The notes under the pieces were generated by a model. It was not told the DNA's origin. It did no database searches and saw nothing but the letters and a program-made list of their open reading frames with translations. From positions 682,001 to 746,000 of the forward strand of contig MKWP01000015.1 of NCBI GenBank assembly GCA_001899805.1: DNA of 64,000 bases, given 5' to 3'. Below are positions 18,552 through 29,900 of this stretch, in pieces. The position numbers were made by a program, and so were the translations under genes. Every line of letters starts with the position of its first letter. Positions within the stretch are counted from its first letter, which is position 1. The stretch comes from Lysobacterales bacterium 66-474 (GTDB lineage Bacteria > Pseudomonadota > Gammaproteobacteria > Xanthomonadales > Rhodanobacteraceae).

Positions 18552-20798
18552 TTGTCTCGGCTGACGTATTGCAGCGCCTGTCTGGTGGCTGCGCTGTATG
18601 CACCCGGCTCGTTGGCCGCCGCACCTGCCGTGACTGCTGCCACGCAAACGGGCGCCGCCGCCCGAACATTCGCGGACACGCAGCGAGACGCAAGTCATGC
18701 AACGCAAACCAGGCAGGCCATCCAGCCCGGCACGGGGGATGACCCACCGTCGGCACAACTGCGGGCCGCCAGCGCAGCACAAACCAAACCCGTCACGCTC
18801 ACACCGATCGAGGTGCGCGGAGCGCAGACGACATCCATCATCGCCCAGCAACGGCTGACACCCGGTGCGGTCAGCGTCGTCGACGCCGACACGTTCCGGC
18901 AACGATCGGTCACCAACATGGCCGACGCGTTGCGTTACGTGCCGGGCGTACTGATGGAGAGCAATACCGGCGGCAGCGACGGCATTCTTTCGATCCGCGG
19001 CTCCAACCTGACCGCGCTCAATTACGACAAGGGCGGCGTGACCTTGCTGCAGGATGGCTTGCCGGTGTCGAGCGCCGACGGCGCCAACCACAACCGCCTG
19101 CTGGACCCCGCGACCGCGCGCGATGTGATCGTGGCCCAGGGAACCAATGCGTTGGCCTACGGCGCCAGCGACCTCGGCGGCGCGATCGATTTCATCTCGC
19201 GCACCGCGCGCAACAGTGATCCGCGCCAACTGACCCTGCGCGGTGGTTCATACGGCCTCGTCGATGGCGCGCTCGGCACCGGCGGGGTGTCGGGCGACTT
19301 CGATGGCATGTTGACACTCGAAGCCAGGCACTTCGGTGGCTATCGGCAGCACAGCCGCGAGGATATCGTCAGCGCATTTGGCAACTTCGGCTGGCAGCCT
19401 TCCGACAGCTTCAACCTGCGCACCTATGCCACCTGGATCGACAGCCGCCAGCAGCTGGCGGGCGCCCTCACCCGCGCCGAGTTCGATGCCAATCCCCGCC
19501 AGGGCGACCCATCCTACGTGTTGGGCAACCACCAGGTGAACGTGAAGACCGGCCGACTGGCCACCAAGGGCACATGGATCATCGATGCCGACCACTGGCT
19601 GGAATTCGGTGTGTCGTACGAAGTGCAGTCGCTATACCACCCGATCGTGGACGTGTACGACTTCTCGATCGATCCACCGCCGGATTACTTCAGCCTGCTG
19701 ATCGACACCGTCCAGCGCACCGCGGGCGGCATGCTGCGCTACCACTGGACGATCGGCGACCACAACGTGGTGGCGGGCGTGAACCTGGCCTACACCATCG
19801 ACCGCGGCGGCAACTACCAGAACGAACACGGACAACGCGGTACGCGCACCGACGACGTCTACCAGCGCGCCGGCAACGCGACCCTGTTCGCGCTGGACCG
19901 CTGGGGGTTTGCGCCGGGCTGGACGCTGGTCTACGGCGCGCAAGGCGTCACCACCAACCGCAACGTGCGTGATGTCAGCCTGGCTTATGGCAGCCTGCGC
20001 GACCAGCGCGGCAATTATTCCTCGATCAATCCGCGCGTGGGCCTGATCCGCGCGCTCGGATCCGACAGCGAAGTGTTCGCCAACGCGAGCCGCGTTTACG
20101 AACCGCCCAACAACTTCGAGCTCGACAACGACATCCACAAGGACGACACCATCCAGCACGCGACCCAAGGCACCTCGTTCGAAGTTGGCACGCGCGGCGC
20201 GACGGCGTCGGCGGTCGATGCCACACGCTGGCACTGGAGCCTGGATTTGTATTACGCGAGGATCAGGAACGAAATCCTCTCGGTCGAGGACCCGACCGAG
20301 CCCGGCAACATGCTCAGCACCAACTATCCGCGCACGATCCACGCCGGCGTCGAGGCATTGGTGGGTGCAAGTTTCCCGATCGCCGGTGATGCCAACCGCA
20401 TCGAACCGCTGGTCAGCTTTGCCTGGAACGATTTCCGCTTCGACGACGACCCGACGTTCGGCAACAACCGCCTGCCGGTTGCGCCGCGCTTCGTGTTGCA
20501 TGGCGAGGTGATGTTCCGGAACACGGCGAGCGGCTTCTACGCGGGTCCGACGTTCGAGGTGGCGGGAGCGCGCCATGCCGACATGACCAACAGCTATCGC
20601 GTCGGCGGCTACGGACTGGTCGGCTTGCGTACCGGCGTGCAACGCAACCAATGGGATCTCTACGTGGAAGCGCGCAACCTCACCGGCCGGCACTACGTCA
20701 ACACCGTGACCGCGTTGACCCAGGCCGGCGCCGATGCGCGGGTGTTGAATTCGGGCGGGCCGCGCTCGCTATTCGCGGGCTTCACCTTGCACTATTGA
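18552..20798 (+). CDS. TonB-dependent outer-membrane receptor, substrate unknown
   Basis: Receptor of about 748 residues. After a signal peptide and an unusually long Ala/Thr-rich N-terminal linker comes a TonB-box/plug region (TPIEVRGAQTT; DALRYVPGVLMESNTGG; ILSIRGSNLTAL; TNALAYGASDLGGAIDF) and a 22-strand barrel ending GPRSLFAGFTLHY with terminal aromatic. The TTG start at 18552 is preferred because AGGGA lies seven bases upstream and the product starts with a clean signal peptide; an in-frame GTG at 18525 is the alternative. A secreted sialidase-fold protein and a thioredoxin-like protein follow, so the substrate may be a metal or metal chelate (inference). Confidence 0.85.
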   Translation: MSRLTYCSACLVAALYAPGSLAAAPAVTAATQTGAAARTFADTQRDASHATQTRQAIQPGTGDDPPSAQLRAASAAQTKPVTLTPIEVRGAQTTSIIAQQRLTPGAVSVVDADTFRQRSVTNMADALRYVPGVLMESNTGGSDGILSIRGSNLTALNYDKGGVTLLQDGLPVSSADGANHNRLLDPATARDVIVAQGTNALAYGASDLGGAIDFISRTARNSDPRQLTLRGGSYGLVDGALGTGGVSGDFDGMLTLEARHFGGYRQHSREDIVSAFGNFGWQPSDSFNLRTYATWIDSRQQLAGALTRAEFDANPRQGDPSYVLGNHQVNVKTGRLATKGTWIIDADHWLEFGVSYEVQSLYHPIVDVYDFSIDPPPDYFSLLIDTVQRTAGGMLRYHWTIGDHNVVAGVNLAYTIDRGGNYQNEHGQRGTRTDDVYQRAGNATLFALDRWGFAPGWTLVYGAQGVTTNRNVRDVSLAYGSLRDQRGNYSSINPRVGLIRALGSDSEVFANASRVYEPPNNFELDNDIHKDDTIQHATQGTSFEVGTRGATASAVDATRWHWSLDLYYARIRNEILSVEDPTEPGNMLSTNYPRTIHAGVEALVGASFPIAGDANRIEPLVSFAWNDFRFDDDPTFGNNRLPVAPRFVLHGEVMFRNTASGFYAGPTFEVAGARHADMTNSYRVGGYGLVGLRTGVQRNQWDLYVEARNLTGRHYVNTVTALTQAGADARVLNSGGPRSLFAGFTLHY

Positions 20799-20882
20799 TC
20801 CAGCGCATGACGCCATGAAGAAAACGCAGTCGCCTTTGGCTACCCCTGGTTGCAACGTACGTGTACCGCGAAGGAGTGTGCG

Positions 20883-22094
20883 ATGTTGATGTGTTCGCGA
20901 CGGGTGCCTGGTTTCGCCTTCCTGTTGGCGTGCTCGATGCCGCTGGCCGCCGCCGCACACCAGGCCGGACAGATGGACATGGCCGCGATGGATCAGGGGC
21001 CTTCCCTCGGCGCCAGCGCCGCGTTCGGACCGGATGGTCGACTGTGGCTGGCGACCGCACGGGACGGCCACGTGCAACTGCGGCATTCGGATGACCTTGG
21101 CAAGCATTTCAGCGCAGCGGTCGACGTGAACCGTACTGCCGAAAAGATCGACGCGCACGGTGAAAACCGCCCCGAGGTTTCCGTGCTACCCGATGGCACC
21201 GTTTCCGTGGCATGGACGCATCCGCTCGCCAAGCCCTGGACCAGCGAGGTGCGCTTCGCCCGCTCGATCGATGGCGGGGAGAGTTTCTCCAAACCGATCA
21301 CGCTCAGCGGCAACAACCCGAACGGGAGTCGCGGCTTTGCGACGCTGGCGGTCGCCGGCAACGGCGAGCCGGTGATCGCATGGATCGACAACGGCGATGT
21401 CAACACGCCGAAGATTCCCGGCAAGCCCCACGCGGCATCACTCTTTTACAGCTGGTCGAACGATGGCGGCAAAACCTTCGGCGCGCCACGCCGGATGCCG
21501 GGCCACAGTTGCGAATGCTGCCGCATTGCCCTCGTGCGCGAGCCCGATGGCCGCGTCGCGGCATTGTTTCGCGGCGTATATGGCGACAACATCCGCGACC
21601 ACAGCCTTGCCGTGCTCGACACCGATGGCAAACCCGACGACCCCGCGCGGGTAACCTTCAGTGGCTGGCAGGTCGCAGCCTGCCCGGAGCAAGGCCCGGG
21701 CCTTGCGATCGGATCGAACGGCGTGATGCACGGTGTCTGGTACGAAGCGAAGAACGGCCCCGCGATCTGGTACGGCCAGCTCGATCCCGGCCACCCGCCG
21801 AAGCATGTACTGAAGATCGGTGGCCCGGGCGCCAGCCACGCCGATGTCGCGGCGCACGGCGACAGCGTCTGGATCGTGTGGAACCAAGTCAACGCCAAGG
21901 GCTACCAGTTGCTGGAACGCACATCGCGCGACGACGGCATCACCTTCAGCGCGCCGCGCGTCATCGCTGAATCGAAGGTCGCGGTGTATTCCCCGCAACT
22001 GTTGCTGCGCGATGGCCGCGCCTACACGGCATGGAATACCGCCGACGGGTTTCGCCTGATCGCGCTCCACGGCGCCGCCGGGAAAGCGCCATGA
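20883..22094 (+). CDS. Secreted BNR/sialidase-fold protein with CxCC cluster
   Basis: Exported protein of 403 residues with a signal peptide (cut near AAA-H, about residue 20). It is built of beta-propeller repeats with Asp-box-like turns (SIDGGESFSKP, SNDGGKTFGAP, SRDDGITFSAP). Annotation pipelines call such proteins exo-alpha-sialidase, but the catalytic Arg triad was not traced. A Cys cluster HSCECCRIA (Cys210, 212, 213) and a short Met/His segment just after the signal peptide (HQAGQMDMAAMD) suggest metal, possibly copper, binding. AAGGAG lies six bases before ATG 20883. Its end overlaps the thioredoxin-like gene by four bases (ATGA). Confidence 0.78.
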   Translation: MLMCSRRVPGFAFLLACSMPLAAAAHQAGQMDMAAMDQGPSLGASAAFGPDGRLWLATARDGHVQLRHSDDLGKHFSAAVDVNRTAEKIDAHGENRPEVSVLPDGTVSVAWTHPLAKPWTSEVRFARSIDGGESFSKPITLSGNNPNGSRGFATLAVAGNGEPVIAWIDNGDVNTPKIPGKPHAASLFYSWSNDGGKTFGAPRRMPGHSCECCRIALVREPDGRVAALFRGVYGDNIRDHSLAVLDTDGKPDDPARVTFSGWQVAACPEQGPGLAIGSNGVMHGVWYEAKNGPAIWYGQLDPGHPPKHVLKIGGPGASHADVAAHGDSVWIVWNQVNAKGYQLLERTSRDDGITFSAPRVIAESKVAVYSPQLLLRDGRAYTAWNTADGFRLIALHGAAGKAP

Positions 22095-22561
22095 TCCGCC
22101 GTGCGGTGCTGGTGCTCCTGGTGTGCTGCGCCTTGCCCGCATTCGCCCGGGCTGCGCCGCTCGCGTTGCTCACGGCTGCGGACGTGCCCGCGTTGCTGAA
22201 GCCGCCCGCACGCGGCGAACGCATCATCGCGTTGTGGTCGCTCGACTGCGCCTATTGCGAACCCAACCTCGCCGCGTTGGCCAGGTTGCAACGCGCGCAC
22301 CCGAAGCAGACCGAACTGGTGCTGGTCGCGACGGATGGCCCCGGCCAGCACGCCGCCGTCGCGGCGCGGATCAAGGAGATGGGCATGGCCGCATACCCCG
22401 CGCGCCTCTACGCCGAGCCCGCCCCGCAGCACATCAATTATCTGATCGATCCGGATTGGGGCGGCGAAACACCGCGCACCCTGGTCATCCGCGCCAATGG
22501 CACACGCACCGCCATCAGTGGCGAATTGACGGCCGAGCAGTTGAAAAGGATCGGACCGTGA
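22091..22561 (+). CDS. Periplasmic thioredoxin-like (TlpA-type) protein
   Basis: Exported protein of 156 residues with a signal peptide (cut near ARA-A, about residue 21) and a thioredoxin-fold core carrying WSLDCAYCEPNL, with the redox pair Cys53/Cys56. Length and the segments VLVATDGPGQHAAV and TLVIRANGTRTAISGEL fit TlpA-like thiol reductases. ATG 22091 overlaps the upstream stop (ATGA), so it is coupled to the sialidase-fold gene. A role in keeping the CxCC cluster of that protein reduced or in metal delivery is an inference from context. Confidence 0.82.
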   Translation: MIRRAVLVLLVCCALPAFARAAPLALLTAADVPALLKPPARGERIIALWSLDCAYCEPNLAALARLQRAHPKQTELVLVATDGPGQHAAVAARIKEMGMAAYPARLYAEPAPQHINYLIDPDWGGETPRTLVIRANGTRTAISGELTAEQLKRIGP

Positions 22562-22858
22562 TTTTCGTCGAGCAAAGGCAGCATCTGCTTGGGACCGCAG
22601 GTTAGCTTTTGTGCTCGCGGCTACCGCAACAGGCGCAATCCGGCCCGAAGCGGCCAGTGATCCCGCGAGTTGGATTGCCCGGAACCGGCTGTTCAAGTGC
22701 GGTTTCTGGCGGCGCTCGCCGCGCATTGGTGCCTTCGGCGGTGAGCCGGACTCAACTTAGGTCCAACGTGTATGAAATTTCGAGCAACGTCAACCCGCAG
22801 TCTTCCTAATAGTGGTGCCCAGATTGGGAGGAGGTTACTGGCTCAAGTCAGGCGTCTC
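22562..22858. other. Intergenic junction at left border of the accessory island
   Basis: No gene was recognised. Base composition shifts here from the GC-rich left flank to the more AT-rich island. No tRNA, integrase remnant or clear direct repeat was found to mark a site-specific insertion. The island genes end at 22859 on the minus strand, facing the thioredoxin-like gene. Confidence 0.5.
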
Positions 22859-23959
22859 CTAATGCGAACGGTTGACTAGAAATTCGTACAACTCATCGGC
22901 GCTCAGCGGCTCAAGGTGAGCGAGCTTGTTCCGTAACCTTCGATACTTCGCTGCGGTACGAACAATGTCAGGTGGCAGGGTGTACATTTGCGCCAAGTAC
23001 AGCAATCCACCGATCTCAACTTCGGCCAAATCACCGACAGGTTCACCATTGATGTGCGGCGAGGCTGGCATGCGGTTCGTGCCCCTCATGTGCTTCACCA
23101 AGTCGCGTCTGCACAATTCCAGACTAGGAAACAACTCGGAAGCTTGGGCCGCCCATAACCTCATGGCAACCTGGCCTTCCGGGTCTCCCTCCGCGAGCAG
23201 CGATGCCGTGTGGCGCAGGAAAGTGCCGTCGAAAGTGCCCGAGCCACCCGCCTCCCAGGTGAATGAATGCACGGCAGACGTCTGTGCCGTGAGTACAGCG
23301 CGAAGGTCACTGACGCTGAATATCGAGCGCCAATCGATCGCAATCAATCGATCTGCGAGATCAAAGTCCCACAACGCGAGCGCCGTTACGGTTCGCGAGA
23401 TCACCTTTGTAAGACACGGCGGGTGACGCGTTCCCGATTTCAATGCGTTCATGGCATAGCCGAGCACGTCGGCTTCACCCACGACACCATCCCATACCAT
23501 GCAGGTCAATGCAGGGGCAGATCGGGGTAATTGCTTTATCGGGATGCCACGGACAATCACTACGATCTGTGCACGATCAGCCAGTTCGCGCGAGCGGCAT
23601 GCACTCGCGTATTCCTCTAGGAAGCGATGCCAAACTGCCCACTGGTCGCCTGGAACGCCGTACACCAGTACAAGGCACCGGTCTGTAACTGCTTCAATCA
23701 GTGCTGCGATACTTCGGCTTGCGCGCTCGTGAGCTCCGAGACCGAGTTCAACGCAAACGTCTTCGAGCGGGTTACGAGCTTCCGGCTTAAATGGCCCAAT
23801 GATTGACCATTGCGCTGCCTGCAGGCAATTCTCCACGGCACGAAGCACATCATCCGCAACTGTCTCCGGCACGCCTACTACGATGTTCTCTCCATCGCGG
23901 ACAGCGCCCTTCAGGCTGTGCAGAAACGCAGCCGGTCCTGGTAGCCCCCATACGTCCAT
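22859..23959 (-). CDS. Uncharacterised 366-residue protein with C-terminal HEPN-like RNxxxH motif (putative effector)
   Basis: Not a protein I can name. The N-terminal half looks like an alpha/beta, nucleotide-binding-like fold without a proper Walker A (GENIVVGVPETVADDVLRAV; CLVLVYGVPGDQW; AQIVVIVRGIPI). The C-terminal half is helical and ends in RRLRNKLAHLEPLSADEL: Arg343-Asn344-xxx-His348 fits the RX4-6H motif of HEPN ribonucleases, in a Swt1-like context with a conserved HLEPL after it. The ATG overlaps the stop of the 2061-residue gene by one base (TAATG), so the two are translationally coupled and probably act together. A structural, non-catalytic HEPN-like helix pair is the alternative. 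Codon and base use are AT-richer than in the flanks. Confidence 0.7.
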   Translation of the reverse strand: MDVWGLPGPAAFLHSLKGAVRDGENIVVGVPETVADDVLRAVENCLQAAQWSIIGPFKPEARNPLEDVCVELGLGAHERASRSIAALIEAVTDRCLVLVYGVPGDQWAVWHRFLEEYASACRSRELADRAQIVVIVRGIPIKQLPRSAPALTCMVWDGVVGEADVLGYAMNALKSGTRHPPCLTKVISRTVTALALWDFDLADRLIAIDWRSIFSVSDLRAVLTAQTSAVHSFTWEAGGSGTFDGTFLRHTASLLAEGDPEGQVAMRLWAAQASELFPSLELCRRDLVKHMRGTNRMPASPHINGEPVGDLAEVEIGGLLYLAQMYTLPPDIVRTAAKYRRLRNKLAHLEPLSADELYEFLVNRSH

Positions 23960-26900
23960 TACGACTCAGCGCACAATATCTTTGCGACGACTCGATCCAC
24001 AGTCCAGCATCCAGGCTCGCTGGAGCGCTGCGTCAAACCCAAGAGCTCTCCCCACCGAAGACTGTCTGCCGCCACTTCTGCACGCACCTCTGCGAGTTCA
24101 CCGAGCATGCCGGCATGGACGGGCTCTCCAAATTTTGCGAGGACGTCAATCGTTTGCATCGGACCGGGAACGTTCAGCCCAAACTGTTCACGCCGAGTTG
24201 CGATCATTTCCGGCTCTGTAAACCAAGTCTTGCTTGCGACGTCAATCCGCTCCTTCAGCGCACGCACCTCGGTGCACTGCCCGGCGAGCTCCTGAATCAG
24301 GCTCGGCCAAAGTCCCGTCAGGTCAATGACGCGAGACCTTTCATCGGGGTCGAGAGAGAGTTGACGCTCGTCCAGCCAATGACGCAGGAACTCTTGCTTC
24401 CATTTGCCAAAGGACATCCAAGGAAGGGCCGGCTCCGCCTCATTGCCGCTTCCGCTCTCCTGAATCAACCGCCACAGCGTAATTGGGTCCGCAAAGAAGA
24501 CCACCGATGCAAATTTGCGATTCGACACCAGCCTGTGCAGTTGTTCCTGAGCTTCACGCAACCAGCCCAATGACCACGGCGCCGTGTCCGGTACTGCAAA
24601 AAGCGTCACTTCGTCTTGCGACCTGCTTGCAAGTGCCGTCTGCAGCGAGCTTCCGAACTGCCGACGGTCAATGGCGGTTGCAAGAACGACCGGGGGGACC
24701 ACATTGTTTTGGTAACTCTCCAAGTCGGCGATTGCGTCCCCGAAGCCAGCGGCTAAGGTACCCGCAGCTATGGATACGGTATTTCCTCGCTGCAACAAGG
24801 TACTGAGCTGCTGGTACGTGAAGGCACTTCGGCGTGTTGCGCTTTTACGCGCAGGCGGTCGAAATGTCGCAGCCTGAAACTCAACGGACTGCTCACGATC
24901 GCGCATCAGCACCGTTTCAATTTCATCTTGCGTCCCCAACAACAGCAACACGTTCGAATTCCTCAGCGCATAGCTGCCCGCTGAAACTCTACGAAGTACC
25001 CCGAGGCCCACCATCTCATCTAGGAGCACCGGGAAATCAGACTCACTAGTACCACTAAAGCCATCCGGCCACCAAGCCATGGCACAAGTCTCACGGATCT
25101 GTTGCCATGACATCCCATCGGCGTCCGGCGAGCGTGAACGCAGCAACTCAAAAGCGATCGCGTACGCCAACACTTCGTAGCGTGGGTCAAGCTGCAACGT
25201 AAGTCGGAACTTGGCACGGATCTCGTCACGCAGTGCCTCACTTGAGTACACCTGTTCGACATCGCTGTCCGTGATCGGGTAGCAAGGGCCCGCGGGACCG
25301 TCCCGCTGCGCGACGCGCTCCAGCATGTGCACGAGCAGATGTTTGCAATAAAGCTGGATCAAGCTGGGGTAGTAGTTCGTTTGGGCCAATATGCGCAGGA
25401 CGAGGCGCCTCGACTCGAACTGGAACCCGGCCGCCGACATAGGACGGCGAATGAGAGCTGCCGCCTCGTGGGCTTCACTACCTTCACGTAGCGGGCCTAT
25501 TTCGATCGGCTCGCCAAAATGGGCGAGAGGATGGTTGGCCAGCTCGGTCATGCGCAGCACATTGTGCAAGCCAGCAAATACGACCTTGAATCTCCGTTGG
25601 GTGTCATCCATCAACTGCTTAAGGCGTCGGGTCTCCTTGAAGTCAGCGCGGCCGTCCTGTTCAAAAAATCGGTCCGCCTCGTCGAGCAACAACAGAATCC
25701 GCCGATCCGAGCTTGCCTTGAGAAAGTCCCTCGCCCCGTTCAAGAACGAGTCGTCCTCATGTTTTTTCGTGCGCGTGCTAGCAGCACCCTTCGCGCCGAT
25801 GATGCCGAGACTCGTGGCTTTCTCATTCAGGGCCGCCCAAATCTCGCCGGGCGCAACGCTCACACCAATTCCCTCAGCGCGGAGATCGATCCAAACGGCA
25901 TACCGACCGTCCTTGGGCGCATGAAACGATTGCTCAGCGCGTTTGAGCAGAGCGGTCTTGCCAAGCTGCCGCCCCCCAAATATGAAACATCCTCCGCTCA
26001 ACCCCTTCAGGGCATCCAACTCCCGCGCTCTGCCATAAAACATTTCCGGCGGCACCAGGCCGGCAGTGGGATCGTAAGGAGAGGCATACGAAAACGGCAG
26101 AGCGATCTGGACGAACGTTGCCAAGTGTGACCCTGAAGCGGCAAGCAGATACACCAGCAGCGATTGATCCAATACGACCAAGGACCGGCGTCGCAATTTC
26201 GCTTGCCGACTTAGATCGCGCCGATCACGCTCGCTCATGATTCCAAAGTAAAGCACGACAGCTGGCTTGGCAGTCGCGGCATCTCCAACCCACTGCATCA
26301 GGTCGTCGATAGTTGGCCGCCCCCAGGCAAAGAGCATCCGATACCGTCCCCGCGCTGATGACCCGAACTGTGGAATTGGACATACCACACGATCAGCAAT
26401 CGTCACCGCATCAAGCGACCATATCTCCCTTCCTTGCACCCGATCGTCCTGGTGCAACGCTGTGACGGTGAATCCAATCCAATGCAGGAACGACTCAAGG
26501 CGAGGCTGCTTGGGAGTGCGTTCTTGTACCAGCATATCGCACCAGATGGCATACACCTCTGCGGCGCGCTCTCGTTTGACCGTATCCGCCTCCGAGAAGT
26601 CCGCTCCCGGGATGGCGTCACCCCGTCTGATTGCCGCGAGAACATCATCCCTGCGCTTTCCGGATGTGCTCAACCAGCCAGCGATACTTCGCATCGAATC
26701 GGGGAAAAACGACGCAAATTTTGCCAGACCGCTATCTAATGGCTCAATTGGCGCAGCGATTCCCTGACGAACCCAGTGAAGGTATTCGTTGGCAGTGGCA
26801 ATGTCTCCGTCTGTCAGCGCCTTCTCAACACCCAAAAGGTCATCGCGTGTGGTGTCCGTCGGCGTAATTGCGCTCAACTCCGCACGCACGCCGTCAACCT

Positions 26901-29900
26901 GCGCGTCACGTGCTTCATCGACTCCGGCCTCAAGGACGCCAATCGCCGAAAGTACAACGTCGTAGTTCCGTATCTCGCCCAGCTGAGACTCCCAGCGCGA
27001 GAGTTCCGATTCGACACGACGTCGATCGCCCTCCACCACGTAACCATACGCGGATCCGATCTCCACAGACCGGCGGCACGAGGCGATCTTCTCACGGACA
27101 ATCTGCGCCCAACGATCACATTCTTGGCGCTGGACAAACGCATCCTCGGCCACGTAGCCGGCATCCACCAACTTCTGGGCCCCGAGAACATCTCCACGGG
27201 CCAAGCGGTGTTCCAGAGCTGCCTTTGGAGATGCAAGCTCGCCATTGCTGAGCACCAGTGACTGCAGTGCTTCCGTTGCTGTTGCCGTGGTCGACCACTC
27301 GCCGGTTACGCATAAGTCTGGCAGCAGCAGCAATGGTCGCCCAAGAATTTCAGCCGCCGATGGCTCTGACTCTGCTAAACGCACATCGTCGTCGAACAGC
27401 TTCGTGAGCTCACTCAGCGATCGTTTGGTTTGGCGCTGCGCCGCATCAACGAGCCCCCAAATATCGTCGTGTGCAGGCCGTGAAAGTTCACGATTGACGT
27501 CCGGCAGGTACCTATGGAGAACCTCACTCACGTTTTCTAGGAGCTCCCGCGCACGGTCGCCGCGATCGCTCTGCAGGTCCACCAGGGCAAGCCACTCGCG
27601 TGAACATTGCAATGCCTCACTTACATTGCGCTGAATTCGCTCCATCGCACCTGCATGAATTTCATCACCGTGACGTCGCTTGATGACGTTACGATCGGTA
27701 TTCCATACCAAGCGTGCAACTTCATTCGCGTCCGACAGTACGCGGACCATTTCACGGATCTTTTGCGCGTCGACTACCCTGTTGTGCACAACAGGCGCCA
27801 GCATGGAGTCGATAAGTTCTCCTGGAAGCAACCAGCGCCTCCATACATTGGTCGCAGCTTGAAACTTGATCGTGTAATTCTTCGCCTGAGCCAGCCAGTC
27901 GCGCGCGTCATCTTGCAGTTTCTTCATGTCGGCGCGAAGCGCGGCTTCTCCCCTTGCGCGCCGCAAAACCGTCGGGCTAACTCGGAAGCCTATCAGTCTT
28001 GTGCTCAGGTCGCGCAGACTCTGCACAAGCTCATACAACCGCGAGTAATTCCCGTCCTGATGCAGGTATTGGGCGATCGAACCCGCTCCTGTAGATGGTG
28101 CGAGGATCATTGGCCTCAGCGTGGCTGCCACCAGCAGCAGGTTGATCGCAGCGTGCCAAGACGGTGGCGCTTCTGCAGCGAACATTTCCGGAGACATGGC
28201 CTCATACCGAACTCTGAGATCCGCCTGCACCGGGCCGTCTGGGAGCGAGATGTGGTCTGCCAAAGCGACGGACGCCAGAAGATCCCGAGGTGGCGTCCTT
28301 ACCTCCGGGTGGAGATCAGCGATCCAATTGGCGACCTGAAACGCCAACTCGGGGTGCCCTGCGGCGAGGGCCTGCCATATCGGTCGACATAGATCTCCCG
28401 CAGCAGCGCTATAAACGTCCGAGGTGCGCAGGTCGGTCGACGGTGAAGCGCCAAGCGATTCACTCTCTATCGATCCATGTGCCACTCCGACATCAACTGT
28501 ATCAATCCGCGACTCCACCTCCACTGTCCCGGAAACGATCGGCTCGATCGAATCGATCGGATCGACTGATGGTTTACTGATCGGGTCGCCATCGTCTGCA
28601 CCTACATCCGACTTGTGGCCCTCGGCGGCTTTGGGCTGTGGAGGCGCAGGTATCGCGTCTTCAGCGCCTTGCACCGAATCAACATCGATGCTTGACGTGG
28701 TCGCGGGCACCTGGCCCACCAGAACATCGGGTGTCCCTACACCATCATTTCGCGCAAGCAATGCAGCGTAGTCGCAGGAATAGTCATAAGGCTCGGCGAA
28801 CGGGGATGCCGCATCGACCAGTTGCTCGCGGAACGAGTTTTGTGCCCTGTCCGCGTCAAGCCTACGCTGTTGTTCATCCGCCAGGCGTCGTCGTGCGACG
28901 GCTTTATCGCTAAACGTCACCGCCTGCGCGAAGTCGGCAGTCGCGGCTTCGACAGAGGTATTTGCCTGGCGACAGTTTGCGTTGGCCTCGTCCAGCGCCT
29001 GCACCGCTTTTTCCGTACGGACAATTGCGTGCGCTGCATCATCAGCCAACTCGGCAACTGCTTGTTGCGTGCTTCGCTCCCGTCTAACCAAATACCACCG
29101 GGAACCGATTTGGTCGAGCAGGCCTGGATCCATCCACTCGTAGGAGTTCCTCGTTGACAGATCGTGCAGATAGTCCTTGAGTGAGGAAACGGCCGCCTCA
29201 AACTTTTCGGCGGCCGAATTTTCCCGCGATGGTAGCTCTTCCCGAATGGCTTCGAACTCACGCGCCAGCATTGCCAAGTCTTCTACGGTGTCACGCGTCG
29301 GAGCAATCCTCAGCTCGTCTGCGATGACATCAAGCCTATCGAGCAGATTTGCAAATGCTGAACTGTTGCCTGTCCCTCCGTCCAGCGTGTGCGGCGCCAC
29401 GTCTACGCCACCCAAAAGCGCGGCTTTCACATCGTGTGTATCCGGCGAATACGCGACCAATGAACTAAACTCCGAGCCCAGTTCTGGACAAATTGCGCGC
29501 GCCTGGTCGACGAACCAATCCGTCATGCCAATCGAAGACAGCGCAAACGCCGCATGCCCTACGTTCGTACGCTGCGTTGGGTTCAGGTTCTCCCAATCAC
29601 GAAGATCACCTTCAATCCTAGCCCACAGCATGAACACGCCAAAGGGTGCATCTTCTTTCGGGCGAGGCAGGATCGGCAACAGACCTCTCTGAATAGCCGG
29701 CCATTCGGAACACATGGCCGTTAACGCACGTTCGTCGAATTTCCTATCGAGGAACTCCGGCTCATAGGTCCGTAATAGCTGATAATCTACTGCGCGCGCA
29801 TAAGTGACGCGCGCGACGCGACGCCTCACAGAAGCCGTTTCTGCAGCTGCGACCTGCCAAAACGTGGCGGCCCTCGCAAACGGGTTCAGATAGCATGCGA

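Noticed and set aside
20883-22094. Exo-alpha-sialidase as firm annotation
   Set aside because: Only the propeller repeats are supported; catalytic residues could not be traced and the Cys/Met features suggest another role.
22022-22726. Minus-strand frame over the island's left junction resembling a hypothetical protein
   Set aside because: Mostly antisense to the thioredoxin-like gene; the upstream part could come from a repeat often mis-annotated as protein, but this could not be shown.
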